This document shows, in pieces, positions 1-9,135 of a DNA stretch of 64,000 nucleotides (positions are counted from its first letter, which is position 1; every line of letters begins with the position of its first letter). Source of the DNA: Roseomonas sp. (GTDB lineage Bacteria; Pseudomonadota; Alphaproteobacteria; Acetobacterales; Acetobacteraceae); contig JADCFA010000013.1 in assembly GCA_020249775.1 (NCBI GenBank), positions 47,948 to 111,947 of the forward strand. Reading direction: 5' to 3'. The notes beneath the pieces are model-generated. The model was not told the origin of the DNA and made no database searches. It worked only from the letters and a program-made list of their open reading frames with translations. The translations under genes and the position numbers were made by a program.

Positions 1-833
1 CGGGATGCCGTGATACCCAAATCACCACAAAAGGCGACAAGATGCGCCGCCGGCATGGCCATTGGAATGCAGCACAGGAACGAACAGAAAGCCAATAGGA
101 AGAAGGCCAGATGCCCATTCATGCCAAGCACGCGCGCACCTGGCTTCATTTTCTCGGCAAAATTGCCGGTGGTGGGTTGCGCCGGCGGCGGGCGCAGCAC
201 GAGTGCAGCAAGCGGCACCGCAATGGCCGCCACCAAAAGCCCATAGCCGAACATGGTGCGCTGCCAGCCATAATTGGCAATGGCACGCTCAAAAATCGGC
301 GGCCACAAAAAACCCGCGACATATTGCCCGGAAGCAACCAGCGCGAGTGCCGTGCCGCGGCGCCGATCAAACCAAAGCGAGACATAAGCAAGCATCGGCG
401 GAAACAGCGCACCATTACCAAACAACCCGACGCCAAGCCCAAGCCCAACCAGCAGCGCCCAGCTTTCGCCGAAGGACGCGAGCATCAGCCCAAGCGCGAC
501 GGCGATGCCGCCAATCATCGCGACCAGCCTTTGGCCAAAGCGCGCCACCATCACGCCGCAGACCATGCCGCCAATGGCGGTGCCAAAATAGGCAAGTGAA
601 TTCGCGAGCGATGGCAGGGAACGCCCGCCGCCAAAATCCTCGGCGATCTGCACCAGACCAACCACCACATTGATAGGGCCGCCGGCAGCAAGCGAGAGCA
701 TGGTCACCGCCGTCATGGCGACAATCCAGGAATAGCGCGAATCGATACTGCCCTGATGCGTTCCGGCCACGCGCTGTTTCCCCGCTGCTTCTGGGGTTAC
801 ACTCCCTGAGGAAGCGCAGTATTGCAAGCCCAT
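1..833 (-). CDS. MFS transporter, C-terminus beyond window edge
   Basis: The minus strand is open from an ATG at 833 to the left edge, giving 277 residues without a stop. It is strongly hydrophobic, with about seven predicted membrane segments. Between the second and third segments lies GMVCGVMVARFGQRL, which resembles the MFS loop motif GxxxDRxGRR. A later segment carries GLFGNGALFPPMLAYVSLWF followed by DRRRGTALAL, typical of the oxalate/formate-type branch. The first 25 residues are polar and poorly conserved in style, so a GTG start at about 770 is an alternative. Substrate cannot be told. It is transcribed away from the restriction-modification gene at 967. Family call is firm; specificity is unknown. 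Confidence 0.8.
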   Translation of the reverse strand, partial: MGLQYCASSGSVTPEAAGKQRVAGTHQGSIDSRYSWIVAMTAVTMLSLAAGGPINVVVGLVQIAEDFGGGRSLPSLANSLAYFGTAIGGMVCGVMVARFGQRLVAMIGGIAVALGLMLASFGESWALLVGLGLGVGLFGNGALFPPMLAYVSLWFDRRRGTALALVASGQYVAGFLWPPIFERAIANYGWQRTMFGYGLLVAAIAVPLAALVLRPPPAQPTTGNFAEKMKPGARVLGMNGHLAFFLLAFCSFLCCIPMAMPAAHLVAFCGDLGITAS

Positions 834-966
834 TTTGCCGTATAAGGGTAGCTTCGAAACCGTTGTCAGTAACGCGCGGCGCCGCTATTTGAGTCGGAAA
901 CACCCTGTGGTCTGACTTCGCCGGGTAACAATCAATCAAGATAAACCATTGTGGGGACCTGACCGG

Positions 967-3900
967 ATGAATATCGTCTCAGAATTTGTTGCCCGGATCA
1001 AGGCTATTCACGCAACGGGCAACGCAACGGAACATTCCTACAGATCGGCCTTCGAGCGTCTATTTGCCGACCTTGGCGTCACGGCATTGAACGAGCCAAG
1101 GCGCATCCGCTGCGGTGCGCCCGACTTCATTGTCTCCCACGGTGAGATCGTAATTGGGCATCTGGAAGCCAAAGACGTACCCGTTTCCATCCGCGGCATG
1201 AAGGACAATAACAAGGAACAACAGGAACGCTATCGCGCCGCGCTGCCAAACCTGATCTATTCGAACGGGCTTGATTGGGATTTCTACCGTGACGGCGCGC
1301 TTCTGGCATCCGTGACCATCGCCGATTTTTTGATGGGCATCCAGCCGCGCCCTGTTCAATATGCAGCGCTTGAAAATCTACTGCGAGACTTCATAGCGCA
1401 GAGACCTCAATCCATCACTTCGCCCAAGGAACTTGCCGCAAGGATGGCCGGCAAGGCCAACCTTATCAAGGACGTGCTGCGCAGGACACTTCGCGAAGAC
1501 GCGGATTTCCAGACTGAACTTGCCGCGCAGTATCACGCTTTCAAGGAACACCTGATCCACGACATTACGCCGGAGGATTTCGCCGATATCTACGCCGAAA
1601 CCATCGCCTATGGCATGTTTGCGGCGCGGTTGCATGATACGACGCTTGACACCTTCAGCCGCCAAGAAGCGCTGGAGCTTCTGCCGAAATCAAACCCCTT
1701 CCTGCGCGCATTATTCGGCTATGTTGCCGGCCATGACCTTGATGACCGGATCGCCTGGATCATTGATGATCTCGCGCGTGTTTTTCAAGCCTCTGACATT
1801 GCCAGCATCATGCGGGGCTTTGGCAAATTGACCGGCCAGAATGACCCATTCTTGCATTTCTATGAAACCTTCCTTGCCGCCTATAACCCTGCTAAGCGCA
1901 AGGCGCGTGGCGTTTGGTATACCCCCGAACCCGTGGTGAATTTTATCGTCCGCGCAGTAGATGAAGTGCTGCAAACCGAATTCGGCCTGCCCGATGGCCT
2001 GGCCGATACATCCAAGGTCACGATTGACTGGGATAGCGGCCAGACCGACAAGAAGGGCAAGCCGATTATCAACCGGAAGGAAGTGCATCGCGTTCAAATC
2101 CTTGATCCCGCCACCGGCACCGGCACCTTTCTTGCCGAAGTCATCAAGCAAATTGCGCCCAAGGTGAAGGGCGTCGCCCCCGGCATGTGGTCCCGCTATA
2201 TTGAAGCGGATTTGATCCCAAGGCTGCATGGGTTTGAACTGCTCATGGCGTCCTACGCCATGTGCCACATGAAGCTGGATATGATCCTGACTGAATTGGG
2301 CTATAAGCCCACCGGCAATCCCCCGCGCCTTTCGGTTTATCTGACGAATAGCCTGGAAGAGGGGGAACCGGTGAACCAGACCCTGCCCTTCTCCCAATGG
2401 CTTTCGCGGGAGGCGAAGGGGGCCAATAGCATCAAGCGCGATACGCCCATCATGTGCGTGATTGGAAATCCGCCTTATTCGGGCCATTCGTCCAATAAGG
2501 GCAAGTGGATCAGCGGCCTGATGGAGGCCTACAAGCAAAGCCCCGAGTTGAAGCGGCCGGCGCAGGCGAAGTGGCTTTCCGATGACTATGTGAAATTCAT
2601 CCGTCTCTCCGAACACCTGATCGACCGTAATGGCGAAGGCGTTCTCGGGTTCATCACGAATCACTCCTATCTCGACAACCCAACCTTTCTGGACATGCGC
2701 GAGCACCTGATGCGGACTTTCGACCGCATCTATGTCATGGATTTGCACGGAAATGCCAAGAAAGAGGAAGTCGCTCCGGACGGATTGCCCGACAAGAATG
2801 TCTTCGACATTCAACAGGGCGTAGCCATAATTATCGCGATTAAGAAAATACCGACGAGTAAGGCTAAGAAACTCGCGAAAGTATATCATGCCGACCTATG
2901 GGGCAGCCGAGCGGCGAAGTATACAGCCCTTGGAACGGCGACAATAGCCAGCGCAGGTTTTAGCGATGTTACGCCTTTGAAGAGCCCCTGGCCGTTTAAG
3001 CCAAGCAACTGGAATCTGCATGAAACCTACTATGGATTTCCCAGTATCCCTCATTGGTTTTCACCGAGCGGGCCGCCTGCTCCTGGCATTGTCACGACCC
3101 ATGATCAATTTGCGATCTCTTGGTCGGAAGGCGAGGCTTGCGCCAAAGTTGAGCAATTTCTCAAGACGCAGACTGAGCAAGAGGCGCGTTCTATCTGGAA
3201 GTTGTGCTCCCAAGAGCAGTGGAATTACAACCGTGCCATGAAGGGATTGGCGAATGGTGCATGGCGCGAACTAGTCAAACCGATAAGTTACCGGCCATTC
3301 GACATTCGCTATACGGTCTATGATCCTAACGTTGCTGTTCATCGTCGCGAACGAGCATCACGCCATATGCTCGATGAGAATATTGCGTTGCTCACCACTA
3401 AGGCAAATAGAGACTCAGAATTTGCGCACGCTTTGGTTTGCTCTGGTCTCTCCGAGGTAATTGGGTTGTCGCCAAAAACAGCTTCCAACTCGATGCATAT
3501 TCCTCTCTACCTCTATCCTGAGGAGCAGGATCTCGAGAAAAATCGTCGCATTAACCTGGACCGCAAGCTATGGGACGAACTGAAGAAACGAGCGGCACAC
3601 CCCAGCCACGGCACCCCTGATGAAGTCCAGGTCTTCGACTATATCTATGGCGTGCTGCATTGCCCCGCCTATCGCGCAACCTATGCGGAATTTCTGAAAA
3701 TTGACTTCCCCCGCATCCCCTGGCCCGCCAGCCCGGATGAATTCTGGGATGTCTCAGCCAAAGGCACGCAACTCCGCAAACTCCATTTGATGGACCCTGC
3801 CACCATCGGCCCCACCCCCTATCCCTTCATTGGGGAAGGCGACAATCTGGTGGACAAGCCCGATTTCCGCGATGGCAAGGTCTGGATCAACAAGACGCAG

Positions 3901-4098
3901 TATTTTGATGCCGCACCGAAAATCTCATGGGGCTTTTATATCGGTGGCTATCAGCCCGCCCAGAAATGGTTGAAAGACCGCAAGGGCCGGGCGCTCAGCT
4001 TTGATGACGTCAAACATTATCAGCGCATCCTGAAAATCCTGTCGGAGACGGACCGCATCATGAAAACAATAACCATGACGCTGCCAACCGCTGCATAG
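967..4098 (+). CDS. Single-polypeptide restriction-modification enzyme, Type ISP-like methylase/specificity with PD-(D/E)XK nuclease
   Basis: 1043 residues. An N-terminal nuclease-like segment has PDF at 52-54 and EAK at 67-69, fitting a PD-(D/E)XK site. A helical linker follows (about 150-310). The adenine methyltransferase begins near 317 with YTPEPVVNFIV, has SAM motif I DPATGTGTF at 380 and catalytic NPPY at 501-504. The C-terminus has YRPFDIRYTVYD, PRIPWP and GGYQPAQKWLKDRKGR, features of the Type ISP target-recognition domain. No Walker A or DEAD/H helicase motif lies between nuclease and methylase, so the translocase of LlaGI-type enzymes is absent and the layout is like Type IIG. The ATG at 967 is preferred over TTG at 949 because GGGGA sits about 12 bases upstream. 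No partner gene is adjacent. Confidence 0.82.
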   Translation: MNIVSEFVARIKAIHATGNATEHSYRSAFERLFADLGVTALNEPRRIRCGAPDFIVSHGEIVIGHLEAKDVPVSIRGMKDNNKEQQERYRAALPNLIYSNGLDWDFYRDGALLASVTIADFLMGIQPRPVQYAALENLLRDFIAQRPQSITSPKELAARMAGKANLIKDVLRRTLREDADFQTELAAQYHAFKEHLIHDITPEDFADIYAETIAYGMFAARLHDTTLDTFSRQEALELLPKSNPFLRALFGYVAGHDLDDRIAWIIDDLARVFQASDIASIMRGFGKLTGQNDPFLHFYETFLAAYNPAKRKARGVWYTPEPVVNFIVRAVDEVLQTEFGLPDGLADTSKVTIDWDSGQTDKKGKPIINRKEVHRVQILDPATGTGTFLAEVIKQIAPKVKGVAPGMWSRYIEADLIPRLHGFELLMASYAMCHMKLDMILTELGYKPTGNPPRLSVYLTNSLEEGEPVNQTLPFSQWLSREAKGANSIKRDTPIMCVIGNPPYSGHSSNKGKWISGLMEAYKQSPELKRPAQAKWLSDDYVKFIRLSEHLIDRNGEGVLGFITNHSYLDNPTFLDMREHLMRTFDRIYVMDLHGNAKKEEVAPDGLPDKNVFDIQQGVAIIIAIKKIPTSKAKKLAKVYHADLWGSRAAKYTALGTATIASAGFSDVTPLKSPWPFKPSNWNLHETYYGFPSIPHWFSPSGPPAPGIVTTHDQFAISWSEGEACAKVEQFLKTQTEQEARSIWKLCSQEQWNYNRAMKGLANGAWRELVKPISYRPFDIRYTVYDPNVAVHRRERASRHMLDENIALLTTKANRDSEFAHALVCSGLSEVIGLSPKTASNSMHIPLYLYPEEQDLEKNRRINLDRKLWDELKKRAAHPSHGTPDEVQVFDYIYGVLHCPAYRATYAEFLKIDFPRIPWPASPDEFWDVSAKGTQLRKLHLMDPATIGPTPYPFIGEGDNLVDKPDFRDGKVWINKTQYFDAAPKISWGFYIGGYQPAQKWLKDRKGRALSFDDVKHYQRILKILSETDRIMKTITMTLPTAA

Positions 4099-4166
4099 CG
4101 CCGCTCTGCAATTCCCGCATTGCGCAAGGGCCAGGCTTTGTGCTGAATTTGTGCCAGGAGGCTGCC

Positions 4167-4325
4167 ATGCTGATCATGCTCGCCCTGCTTGCCCTTGGTC
4201 CCTGCCTTGAAGCGCCCGTGATCTCGGCGCCGCAGCAAAGCGAAAATCCAGCGCCACCGCGCCCGGACCAACCCTTTCCACGCCCGCCACGTAGCTGCAC
4301 GCCGCCAGCGCCGCCCACAAGCTGA
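4167..4325 (+). CDS. Small proline-rich protein with hydrophobic N-terminus, coupled to the sirtuin gene
   Basis: 52 codons. A perfect AGGAGG Shine-Dalgarno lies at 4157-4162, well spaced from the ATG. The first 13 residues (MLIMLALLALGPC) look like a short signal or lipobox segment; the rest is Pro-rich (about 15 prolines) and probably unstructured. The TGA stop overlaps the ATG of the following gene (TGATG), which suggests translational coupling. I do not recognise a family. It may be a true secreted peptide or just a leader that feeds ribosomes to the sirtuin gene. Confidence 0.42.
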   Translation: MLIMLALLALGPCLEAPVISAPQQSENPAPPRPDQPFPRPPRSCTPPAPPTS

Positions 4326-5032
4326 TGGTGCCGCCTGTTGTGATCCTCACCGGCGCGGGGATTTCCCGCGAATCCGGCCTTGCCACGTTTCGTGATGCCG
4401 ATGGCATTTGGGCGCGCCACAGGATTGAGGATGTGGCAACGCCGCAGGCCTTCGCGCGCAATCCGGAATTGGTGCAGGGTTTTTACAATGCGCGTCGCGC
4501 ACAGTTGCGTGATCCCGCCATTCAGCCAAACGCAGCACATCTTGCCTTGGCGCGGCTGGAAGCCGCCTGGCCCGCGCCAGTGACGCTGGTGACACAGAAC
4601 ATAGATGGCCTGCATCGGCGCGCGGGATCGCGCAATGTGATCGCCATGCATGGCGAATTGCTGAAGGCGCGCTGCCTTGCTTGTGGTGGTGTCAGCGAAT
4701 GGGCGCAGGACATCACCGCCCATGCCGCCTGCCCGGCTTGCGGCACAACGGGACGGCTGAGGCCTCATGTCGTCTGGTTTGGCGAAATCCCGCTGGAGAT
4801 GGAAAGGATAGAGGCCGCGCTGGATGATTGCGGTATATTTGTTTCCATCGGCACATCCGGCCAGGTCTATCCCGCCGCCGGTTTTGTGCGAGCGGTGCGC
4901 GCGCGGGCGCGCTGCGTGGAATTGAATCTGGAAGAAACGGAAGGCACCGCCTTGTTCCATGAAGCGCAGCACGGCCCGGCAACCGTCACTGTGCCAGCCT
5001 TTGTGGAGCACATGCTGGCTTCATGCGGCTGA
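4325..5032 (+). CDS. cobB: NAD-dependent protein deacylase, sirtuin (CobB type)
   Basis: 235 residues. The NAD-binding GAGIS is at 10-14, TQNID at 90-94 and the catalytic His in MHGEL at 109. The structural zinc site is Cys117/Cys120 and Cys136/Cys139. Tyr54 and Arg57 (FYNAR) match the YxxR pair that marks bacterial class III sirtuins, which remove succinyl and other acidic acyl groups as well as acetyl. Length is normal for a compact bacterial sirtuin. Its stop overlaps the start of the protease gene at 5023. It is cytosolic. Acetyl-CoA synthetase, the classic sirtuin target, is 1.5 kb away on the other strand; a link is only inference. Confidence 0.92.
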   Translation: MVPPVVILTGAGISRESGLATFRDADGIWARHRIEDVATPQAFARNPELVQGFYNARRAQLRDPAIQPNAAHLALARLEAAWPAPVTLVTQNIDGLHRRAGSRNVIAMHGELLKARCLACGGVSEWAQDITAHAACPACGTTGRLRPHVVWFGEIPLEMERIEAALDDCGIFVSIGTSGQVYPAAGFVRAVRARARCVELNLEETEGTALFHEAQHGPATVTVPAFVEHMLASCG

Positions 5033-5712
5033 TCCTGGCGGTAGTGCTGTGTTTGACATGGCCAGCTTCGGCGCAGATGCCGGGGATGAACCCAGGGCCT
5101 GATCCGCGCCTGCCCGTGCCGGCGGCGCATCCGCCCTGGCATGCGGTGGCCTTGATTGAAGCGGAAGGGGCGGGGCTTTGCACCGGTGCCATGGTGGCGC
5201 CCGCAATCGTGCTGACCGCAGCGCATTGCGTGAAGGATAAACCAGGCACCGCGCTGCTACCGCCACCACAGATTCGTGTTTCCATCGGAGGCGCGGAGGC
5301 GCGCGGCGTTGCACTGCGTGTCGGTGCTGGTTTTGATCCGGTGCGGGAAGCGCCCTGGGCTTCGGATTGGGCAATGGTTTCGCTGAACGCGCCGATTGGC
5401 GCGGGCCGCGTCTTGGCCCTGCTGCGGGAAACACCGCCGGCAGGCAGCATCCTGGCGCTGCCCGGCTTTCAGCAGGATGAACGCGGCGCTCTGCTGGTGG
5501 ACCCCGCTTGCCGCTATTTGGGCCTGCGCCGGGTTGAAGGGGAAGGCGTGATGCTCGCGCATGATTGCGCCGGCACCACCGGGTCTTCCGGCGGGCCATT
5601 ATTGCTGCGCGGCGCTGATGGCGCCTTTGCCATCATTGGTGTGCAAAGCAAGGGAATTTTGGGCCGCGCTGGTGGGCTCGCCGTGCCTGCGCTCGTTATC
5701 CCCTCTCCCTAA
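5023..5712 (+). CDS. Secreted trypsin-like serine protease
   Basis: 229 residues with a signal peptide (MRLILAVVLCLTWPASA, cleavage near 17-18). The chymotrypsin-fold triad is visible: His68 in TAAHC, Asp115 in SDWAMV, and Ser189 in GTTGSSGGPLL, where the usual GDSGG is GSSGG. The mature domain is about 210 residues, with Cys pairs that could form disulphides in the periplasm. The ATG overlaps the last ten bases of cobB, so the two are probably co-transcribed. Its stop converges on the SDR gene, with which it overlaps by four bases. No PDZ domain, so it is not DegP-like. Substrate unknown. Confidence 0.85.
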   Translation: MRLILAVVLCLTWPASAQMPGMNPGPDPRLPVPAAHPPWHAVALIEAEGAGLCTGAMVAPAIVLTAAHCVKDKPGTALLPPPQIRVSIGGAEARGVALRVGAGFDPVREAPWASDWAMVSLNAPIGAGRVLALLRETPPAGSILALPGFQQDERGALLVDPACRYLGLRRVEGEGVMLAHDCAGTTGSSGGPLLLRGADGAFAIIGVQSKGILGRAGGLAVPALVIPSP

Positions 5713-6545
5713 CGAAGCGCCCCTGCCGGTTTTGGTGAGGCCCCCGCGGCATTGCCCGCTGAACGCCCAGCATCCACCGGTAGGGTCTGACCCGTGATCC
5801 AGCGTGCTGCGGGTGAGGCCAAAAAGCACGCGGCTTCCGCTACATCCCAGGCGCTGCCTTCGATTTTCAACATGCCAGATTGCGCACGCTGCTGGCGCAA
5901 TTCTTCCGTCATGCCGCGTGATGCCACCATGGGCGTATAGACATAACCAGGCGCCACAGCATTGACGCGGATATTATCAGCCCCGTGATGTCCGGCCATG
6001 GCGCGTGTCATTTGCACAATCGCACCCTTGGTGGTGGCGTAGAGCAAACCGGGATGCCCCGCGCGCAGCCCGGCAACCGATGAAAGGTTCACAATCGCGC
6101 CGCCGCCCGATTTGCGCATTTCCGGCACGGCATATTTCGCCATCAGCATCACGGATTTCACATTGACCTGCATGGCGTAATCCCAGGCATCCGGGTCCAC
6201 GCCCTCCGCATTGCCAGGCGGGCCGCTGATACCGACATTATTGACCAGAATATCCACGCGCCCCCAAAGCCGCATGGCTTCCGCGACCGCCGCCGCGCAA
6301 TCATCGGCCTTTGAAACATCGGCTTCCGCCAGGGCGCAAATATCACCTTCAGCGGCGATCATCTGCGCGGTTTCTTCCAAGGCGGCGCGGTCCACATCCA
6401 ACAGCAGTACCTTGGCACCGCGCGCGGCCATGAGCACGGCAATGGCGCGGCCATTGCCGATAGTGGTGGCACCCGCCCCAGGATTGCGCGAACCAGCGCC
6501 AGTGACGATCGCGACCTTGCCGGTCAGGCGCGTATTGTCTTGCAT
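5709..6545 (-). CDS. Short-chain dehydrogenase/reductase
   Basis: 278 residues with the SDR Rossmann fold. The cofactor loop is unusually long: TGAGSRNPGAGATTIGNGRA (15-34) in place of the compact TGxxxGIG. Further motifs are NNVG, the Ser of NLSSVAGL, YATTK (catalytic Tyr/Lys) and the C-terminal ITGQTLPVDAG. The tail past that motif is low-complexity Ala/Gly/Pro. The loop insertion occurs in some SDR subfamilies, so it need not inactivate the enzyme. Substrate cannot be assigned. It lies 36 bases downstream of acetyl-CoA synthetase on the same strand and is probably in its operon. Confidence 0.88.
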   Translation of the reverse strand: MQDNTRLTGKVAIVTGAGSRNPGAGATTIGNGRAIAVLMAARGAKVLLLDVDRAALEETAQMIAAEGDICALAEADVSKADDCAAAVAEAMRLWGRVDILVNNVGISGPPGNAEGVDPDAWDYAMQVNVKSVMLMAKYAVPEMRKSGGGAIVNLSSVAGLRAGHPGLLYATTKGAIVQMTRAMAGHHGADNIRVNAVAPGYVYTPMVASRGMTEELRQQRAQSGMLKIEGSAWDVAEAACFLASPAARWITGQTLPVDAGRSAGNAAGASPKPAGALR

Positions 6546-6581
6546 TGGTAACCCTTCATGCCATTGGGCAAAGTGCTGGCG

Positions 6582-8513
6582 TTACCGCACCCTATTCGCT
6601 ACCAGCTCATCCACCACAGCCGGATCAGCGAGGGTGCTGGTATCGCCCAACCCATCCACCTCATTCGCTGCGATCTTGCGCAGGATTCGGCGCATGATTT
6701 TACCGGAACGGGTTTTCGGCAGGCCGGGCGCCCATTGAATGGCATCCGGTGTCGCGATGGGGCCGATTTCCTTGCGCACCCAGGCAACCAATTCCTTGCG
6801 CAGCACATCAGTGGGCTCAATGCCCGCCTTCAAGGTCACATAGGCGTAAATGCCCTGGCCCTTGATGTCATGCGGCATGCCAACCACCGCGGCTTCGGCA
6901 ACAGCGGGGTTCGCGACCAACGCGCTTTCAATCTCAGCCGTGCCCATGCGGTGGCCGGCGACATTGATCACATCATCCACGCGCCCCGTGATCCAGTAAT
7001 AGCCATCGGCATCACGCCGTGCGCCATCGCCGGTGAAATACATGCCCTTGAAGGTGGAAAAATAGGTCTGCACGAAGCGTTCATGATCGCCATAAACCGT
7101 GCGCATCTGGCCAGGCCAGCTATCCAGAATCACAAGGTTACCCTCGGTCGCGCCTTCCAAAAGCTTGCCCTCACCATCCACCAGCGCGGGCCGCACACCC
7201 GGCAGCGGCAGCGTGGCGGAACCTGGCTTTTGCGCGACCGCGCCCGGCAGCGGCGAGATCAAAATGCCGCCGGTTTCCGTCTGCCACCAGGTATCCACAA
7301 TCGGGCAGCGGGTATCGCCCACCACGCGATAATACCAAAGCCAGGCTTCGGGATTGATCGGTTCACCCACGCTGCCCAGGATGCGAATGCTTGAGCGATC
7401 ATGCTTCTTCACCGGTGCCTCACCATCGCGCATCAAAGCGCGAATCGCGGTGGGTGCGGTGTAGAAGATATTCACCTTGTGCTTTGCCACCACCTGCCAG
7501 AAGCGCCCGGAATCTGGCCAGCTTGGCACGCCTTCAAACATCAAGGTGGTGGCACCATTCGCGAGCGGTCCATAAACAATATAGGTATGCCCGGTCACCC
7601 AGCCGACATCAGCCGTGCACCAATAGATTTCGCCATCGCGGTAATCGAAGACTTTTTCATGCGTATAGGATGCCCAGACCATATAGCCGCCGGTCGTGTG
7701 CAAAACGCCCTTCGGCTTGCCTGTGCTGCCTGAGGTATAAAGGATGAAAAGCGGGTCTTCCGCGCCCATCGGCTCGGGCTCACATGTTTCGGGCTGGCCG
7801 GCGGTGATCGCATCCCACCAATGATCCCGGCCGGACATCATTTCCACAGTGCCGCCGGTATTGCGCGCCACAATGACGTTCTTGATCGAAGGGCAGGTCA
7901 GCAGCGCTTCATCCGCATTTACCTTGAGCGGCACGCGCCGCCCGCCGCGCCTTCCTTCATCGGCGGTGATCAGCATGACACATTCGGCATCCTGAATGCG
8001 TGATGCGAGGCTATCTGGTGAAAACCCGCCGAAGACAATGGAGTGAATGGCGCCAACCCGCGCGCAGGCCAGCATGGCGACCGCCGCTTCCACAATCATC
8101 GGCAGATAGATGCAAACACGATCGCCTTTTTTCACGCCAAGCTTGCGCATGGCATTGGCCAATTTGCAGACGCGCGCATGTAATTCGCGGTAGGTCACCT
8201 TGGCATCCGCGGCCGGGTCATCGCCTTCCCACAGGATCGCCACCTGATCGCCGCGCGTGGCAAGATGCCGGTCAAGGCAGGAAACCGAGGCATTCAGCAC
8301 CCCATCCTCGAACCATTTGATTGAGACATTGCCGTTGAAATCGGTATTCTTGATTTTCGTGGGCGCCTTCATCCAGGCGATGCGGCCGGCTTCTGCGCGC
8401 CAGAAGGCATCCGGGTCTTTCGCCGCGGCGTCATACATGGTCGCACGCTGCGTTTCCGTCACACGCGCCTTGGCGACGATTTCGGGTTTCAGCGCGATCA
8501 ATTCATCAGCCAT
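6582..8513 (-). CDS. acs: Acetyl-CoA synthetase (AMP-forming)
   Basis: 643 residues, the usual length. Activates acetate to acetyl-CoA with ATP. Visible are the N-terminal WFEDGVLN region of acetyl/propionyl-CoA synthetases, the P-loop [12 protein letters not shown], the acyl-pocket segment WWQTETGG and the C-terminal RSGKIMRR, whose Lys is the conserved acetylation site controlled by sirtuins. WWQTETGG carries the Trp expected of acetyl rather than longer acyl selectivity. The SDR gene follows closely. A GGGG-type ribosome site precedes the start only loosely. Confidence 0.95.
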   Translation of the reverse strand: MADELIALKPEIVAKARVTETQRATMYDAAAKDPDAFWRAEAGRIAWMKAPTKIKNTDFNGNVSIKWFEDGVLNASVSCLDRHLATRGDQVAILWEGDDPAADAKVTYRELHARVCKLANAMRKLGVKKGDRVCIYLPMIVEAAVAMLACARVGAIHSIVFGGFSPDSLASRIQDAECVMLITADEGRRGGRRVPLKVNADEALLTCPSIKNVIVARNTGGTVEMMSGRDHWWDAITAGQPETCEPEPMGAEDPLFILYTSGSTGKPKGVLHTTGGYMVWASYTHEKVFDYRDGEIYWCTADVGWVTGHTYIVYGPLANGATTLMFEGVPSWPDSGRFWQVVAKHKVNIFYTAPTAIRALMRDGEAPVKKHDRSSIRILGSVGEPINPEAWLWYYRVVGDTRCPIVDTWWQTETGGILISPLPGAVAQKPGSATLPLPGVRPALVDGEGKLLEGATEGNLVILDSWPGQMRTVYGDHERFVQTYFSTFKGMYFTGDGARRDADGYYWITGRVDDVINVAGHRMGTAEIESALVANPAVAEAAVVGMPHDIKGQGIYAYVTLKAGIEPTDVLRKELVAWVRKEIGPIATPDAIQWAPGLPKTRSGKIMRRILRKIAANEVDGLGDTSTLADPAVVDELVANRVR

Positions 8514-8620
8514 GCCTGGGTCCTTCCCCTTAATTGAGCCTTTCTATCGGGGGGAATGTGCGTCCGGGATTTGCGAAACGTCAATCTTTGCGGTGGGCTG
8601 AGGCCGCCCCAAACAACAAA

Positions 8621-8643
8621 GCCCGCCCCCTTTAGGGGCGGGC
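8621..8643 (-). terminator. Rho-independent terminator of the small secreted-protein gene
   Basis: Perfect 9-bp stem (GCCCGCCCC/GGGGCGGGC) with a five-base loop. Read on the minus strand it is followed by TTTGTTGTTT at 8620-8611. It lies about 55 bases past the stop of the gene ending at 8697. Confidence 0.85.
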
Positions 8644-8696
8644 CTCGCGCTTGGCCGGCGGGCAGGGCGTAACCGCCCGCCGGTTTTGCTGTCAGC

Positions 8697-8936
8697 TCAG
8701 CGGGTTGCGCCGGCCGAGGGGGCCGCCGGCGTCACCGTGCGGGCCTGGCCATTCCCCTGATGGCCGCGCACCTGGCCCGAGGTGGCTTCACCGGGCTTGG
8801 CCCCTGCCGGCGCCTGGGCGGCGGGGCGGCTGCCCTGGGCGGGGGCGGTGCTTGCCGTCCCCTGGGCGAGCGCCGCGCCTGTCAGCGCGAAAGCAAGGCC
8901 GGTAGCGAGAAGAGAGGTCTTGGTCATGTAGCGCAT
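8697..8936 (-). CDS. Small secreted Ala/Gly/Pro-rich protein
   Basis: 79 residues. A clear signal peptide (MRYMTKTSLLATGLAFALTGAALAQ, cleavage after ALA) leaves about 54 residues of Ala, Gly, Pro, Thr and Gln with no cysteine and no recognisable fold. Translation is well supported: AGGAGG lies six bases before the ATG and a strong terminator follows. A start at residue 4 (MTKTSLL) is possible but is further from the ribosome site. Function unknown; probably an abundant periplasmic or exported peptide. Confidence 0.7.
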   Translation of the reverse strand: MRYMTKTSLLATGLAFALTGAALAQGTASTAPAQGSRPAAQAPAGAKPGEATSGQVRGHQGNGQARTVTPAAPSAGATR

Positions 8937-9135
8937 CTTGTCCTCCTATGGTTGAACTGTGCGCAGGGAGATATGACCCCATCGGCAAGGCGGCTCTGCG
9001 TCTTTCGCAAGGTATTTTCAGGACTTTTGCGGCGGCGCCATGGCGGGCATGGCGGGATTGCGGCGGAACACACAGTTTAACCTGAAATGTTTACCAAAAA
9101 CACACGCGTCGAATACTAATATTATTGGGATTTAT

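Noticed and set aside
1711..2889. 392-codon open frame antisense to the restriction-modification gene
   Set aside because: No motif; the plus strand has the full methylase signature.
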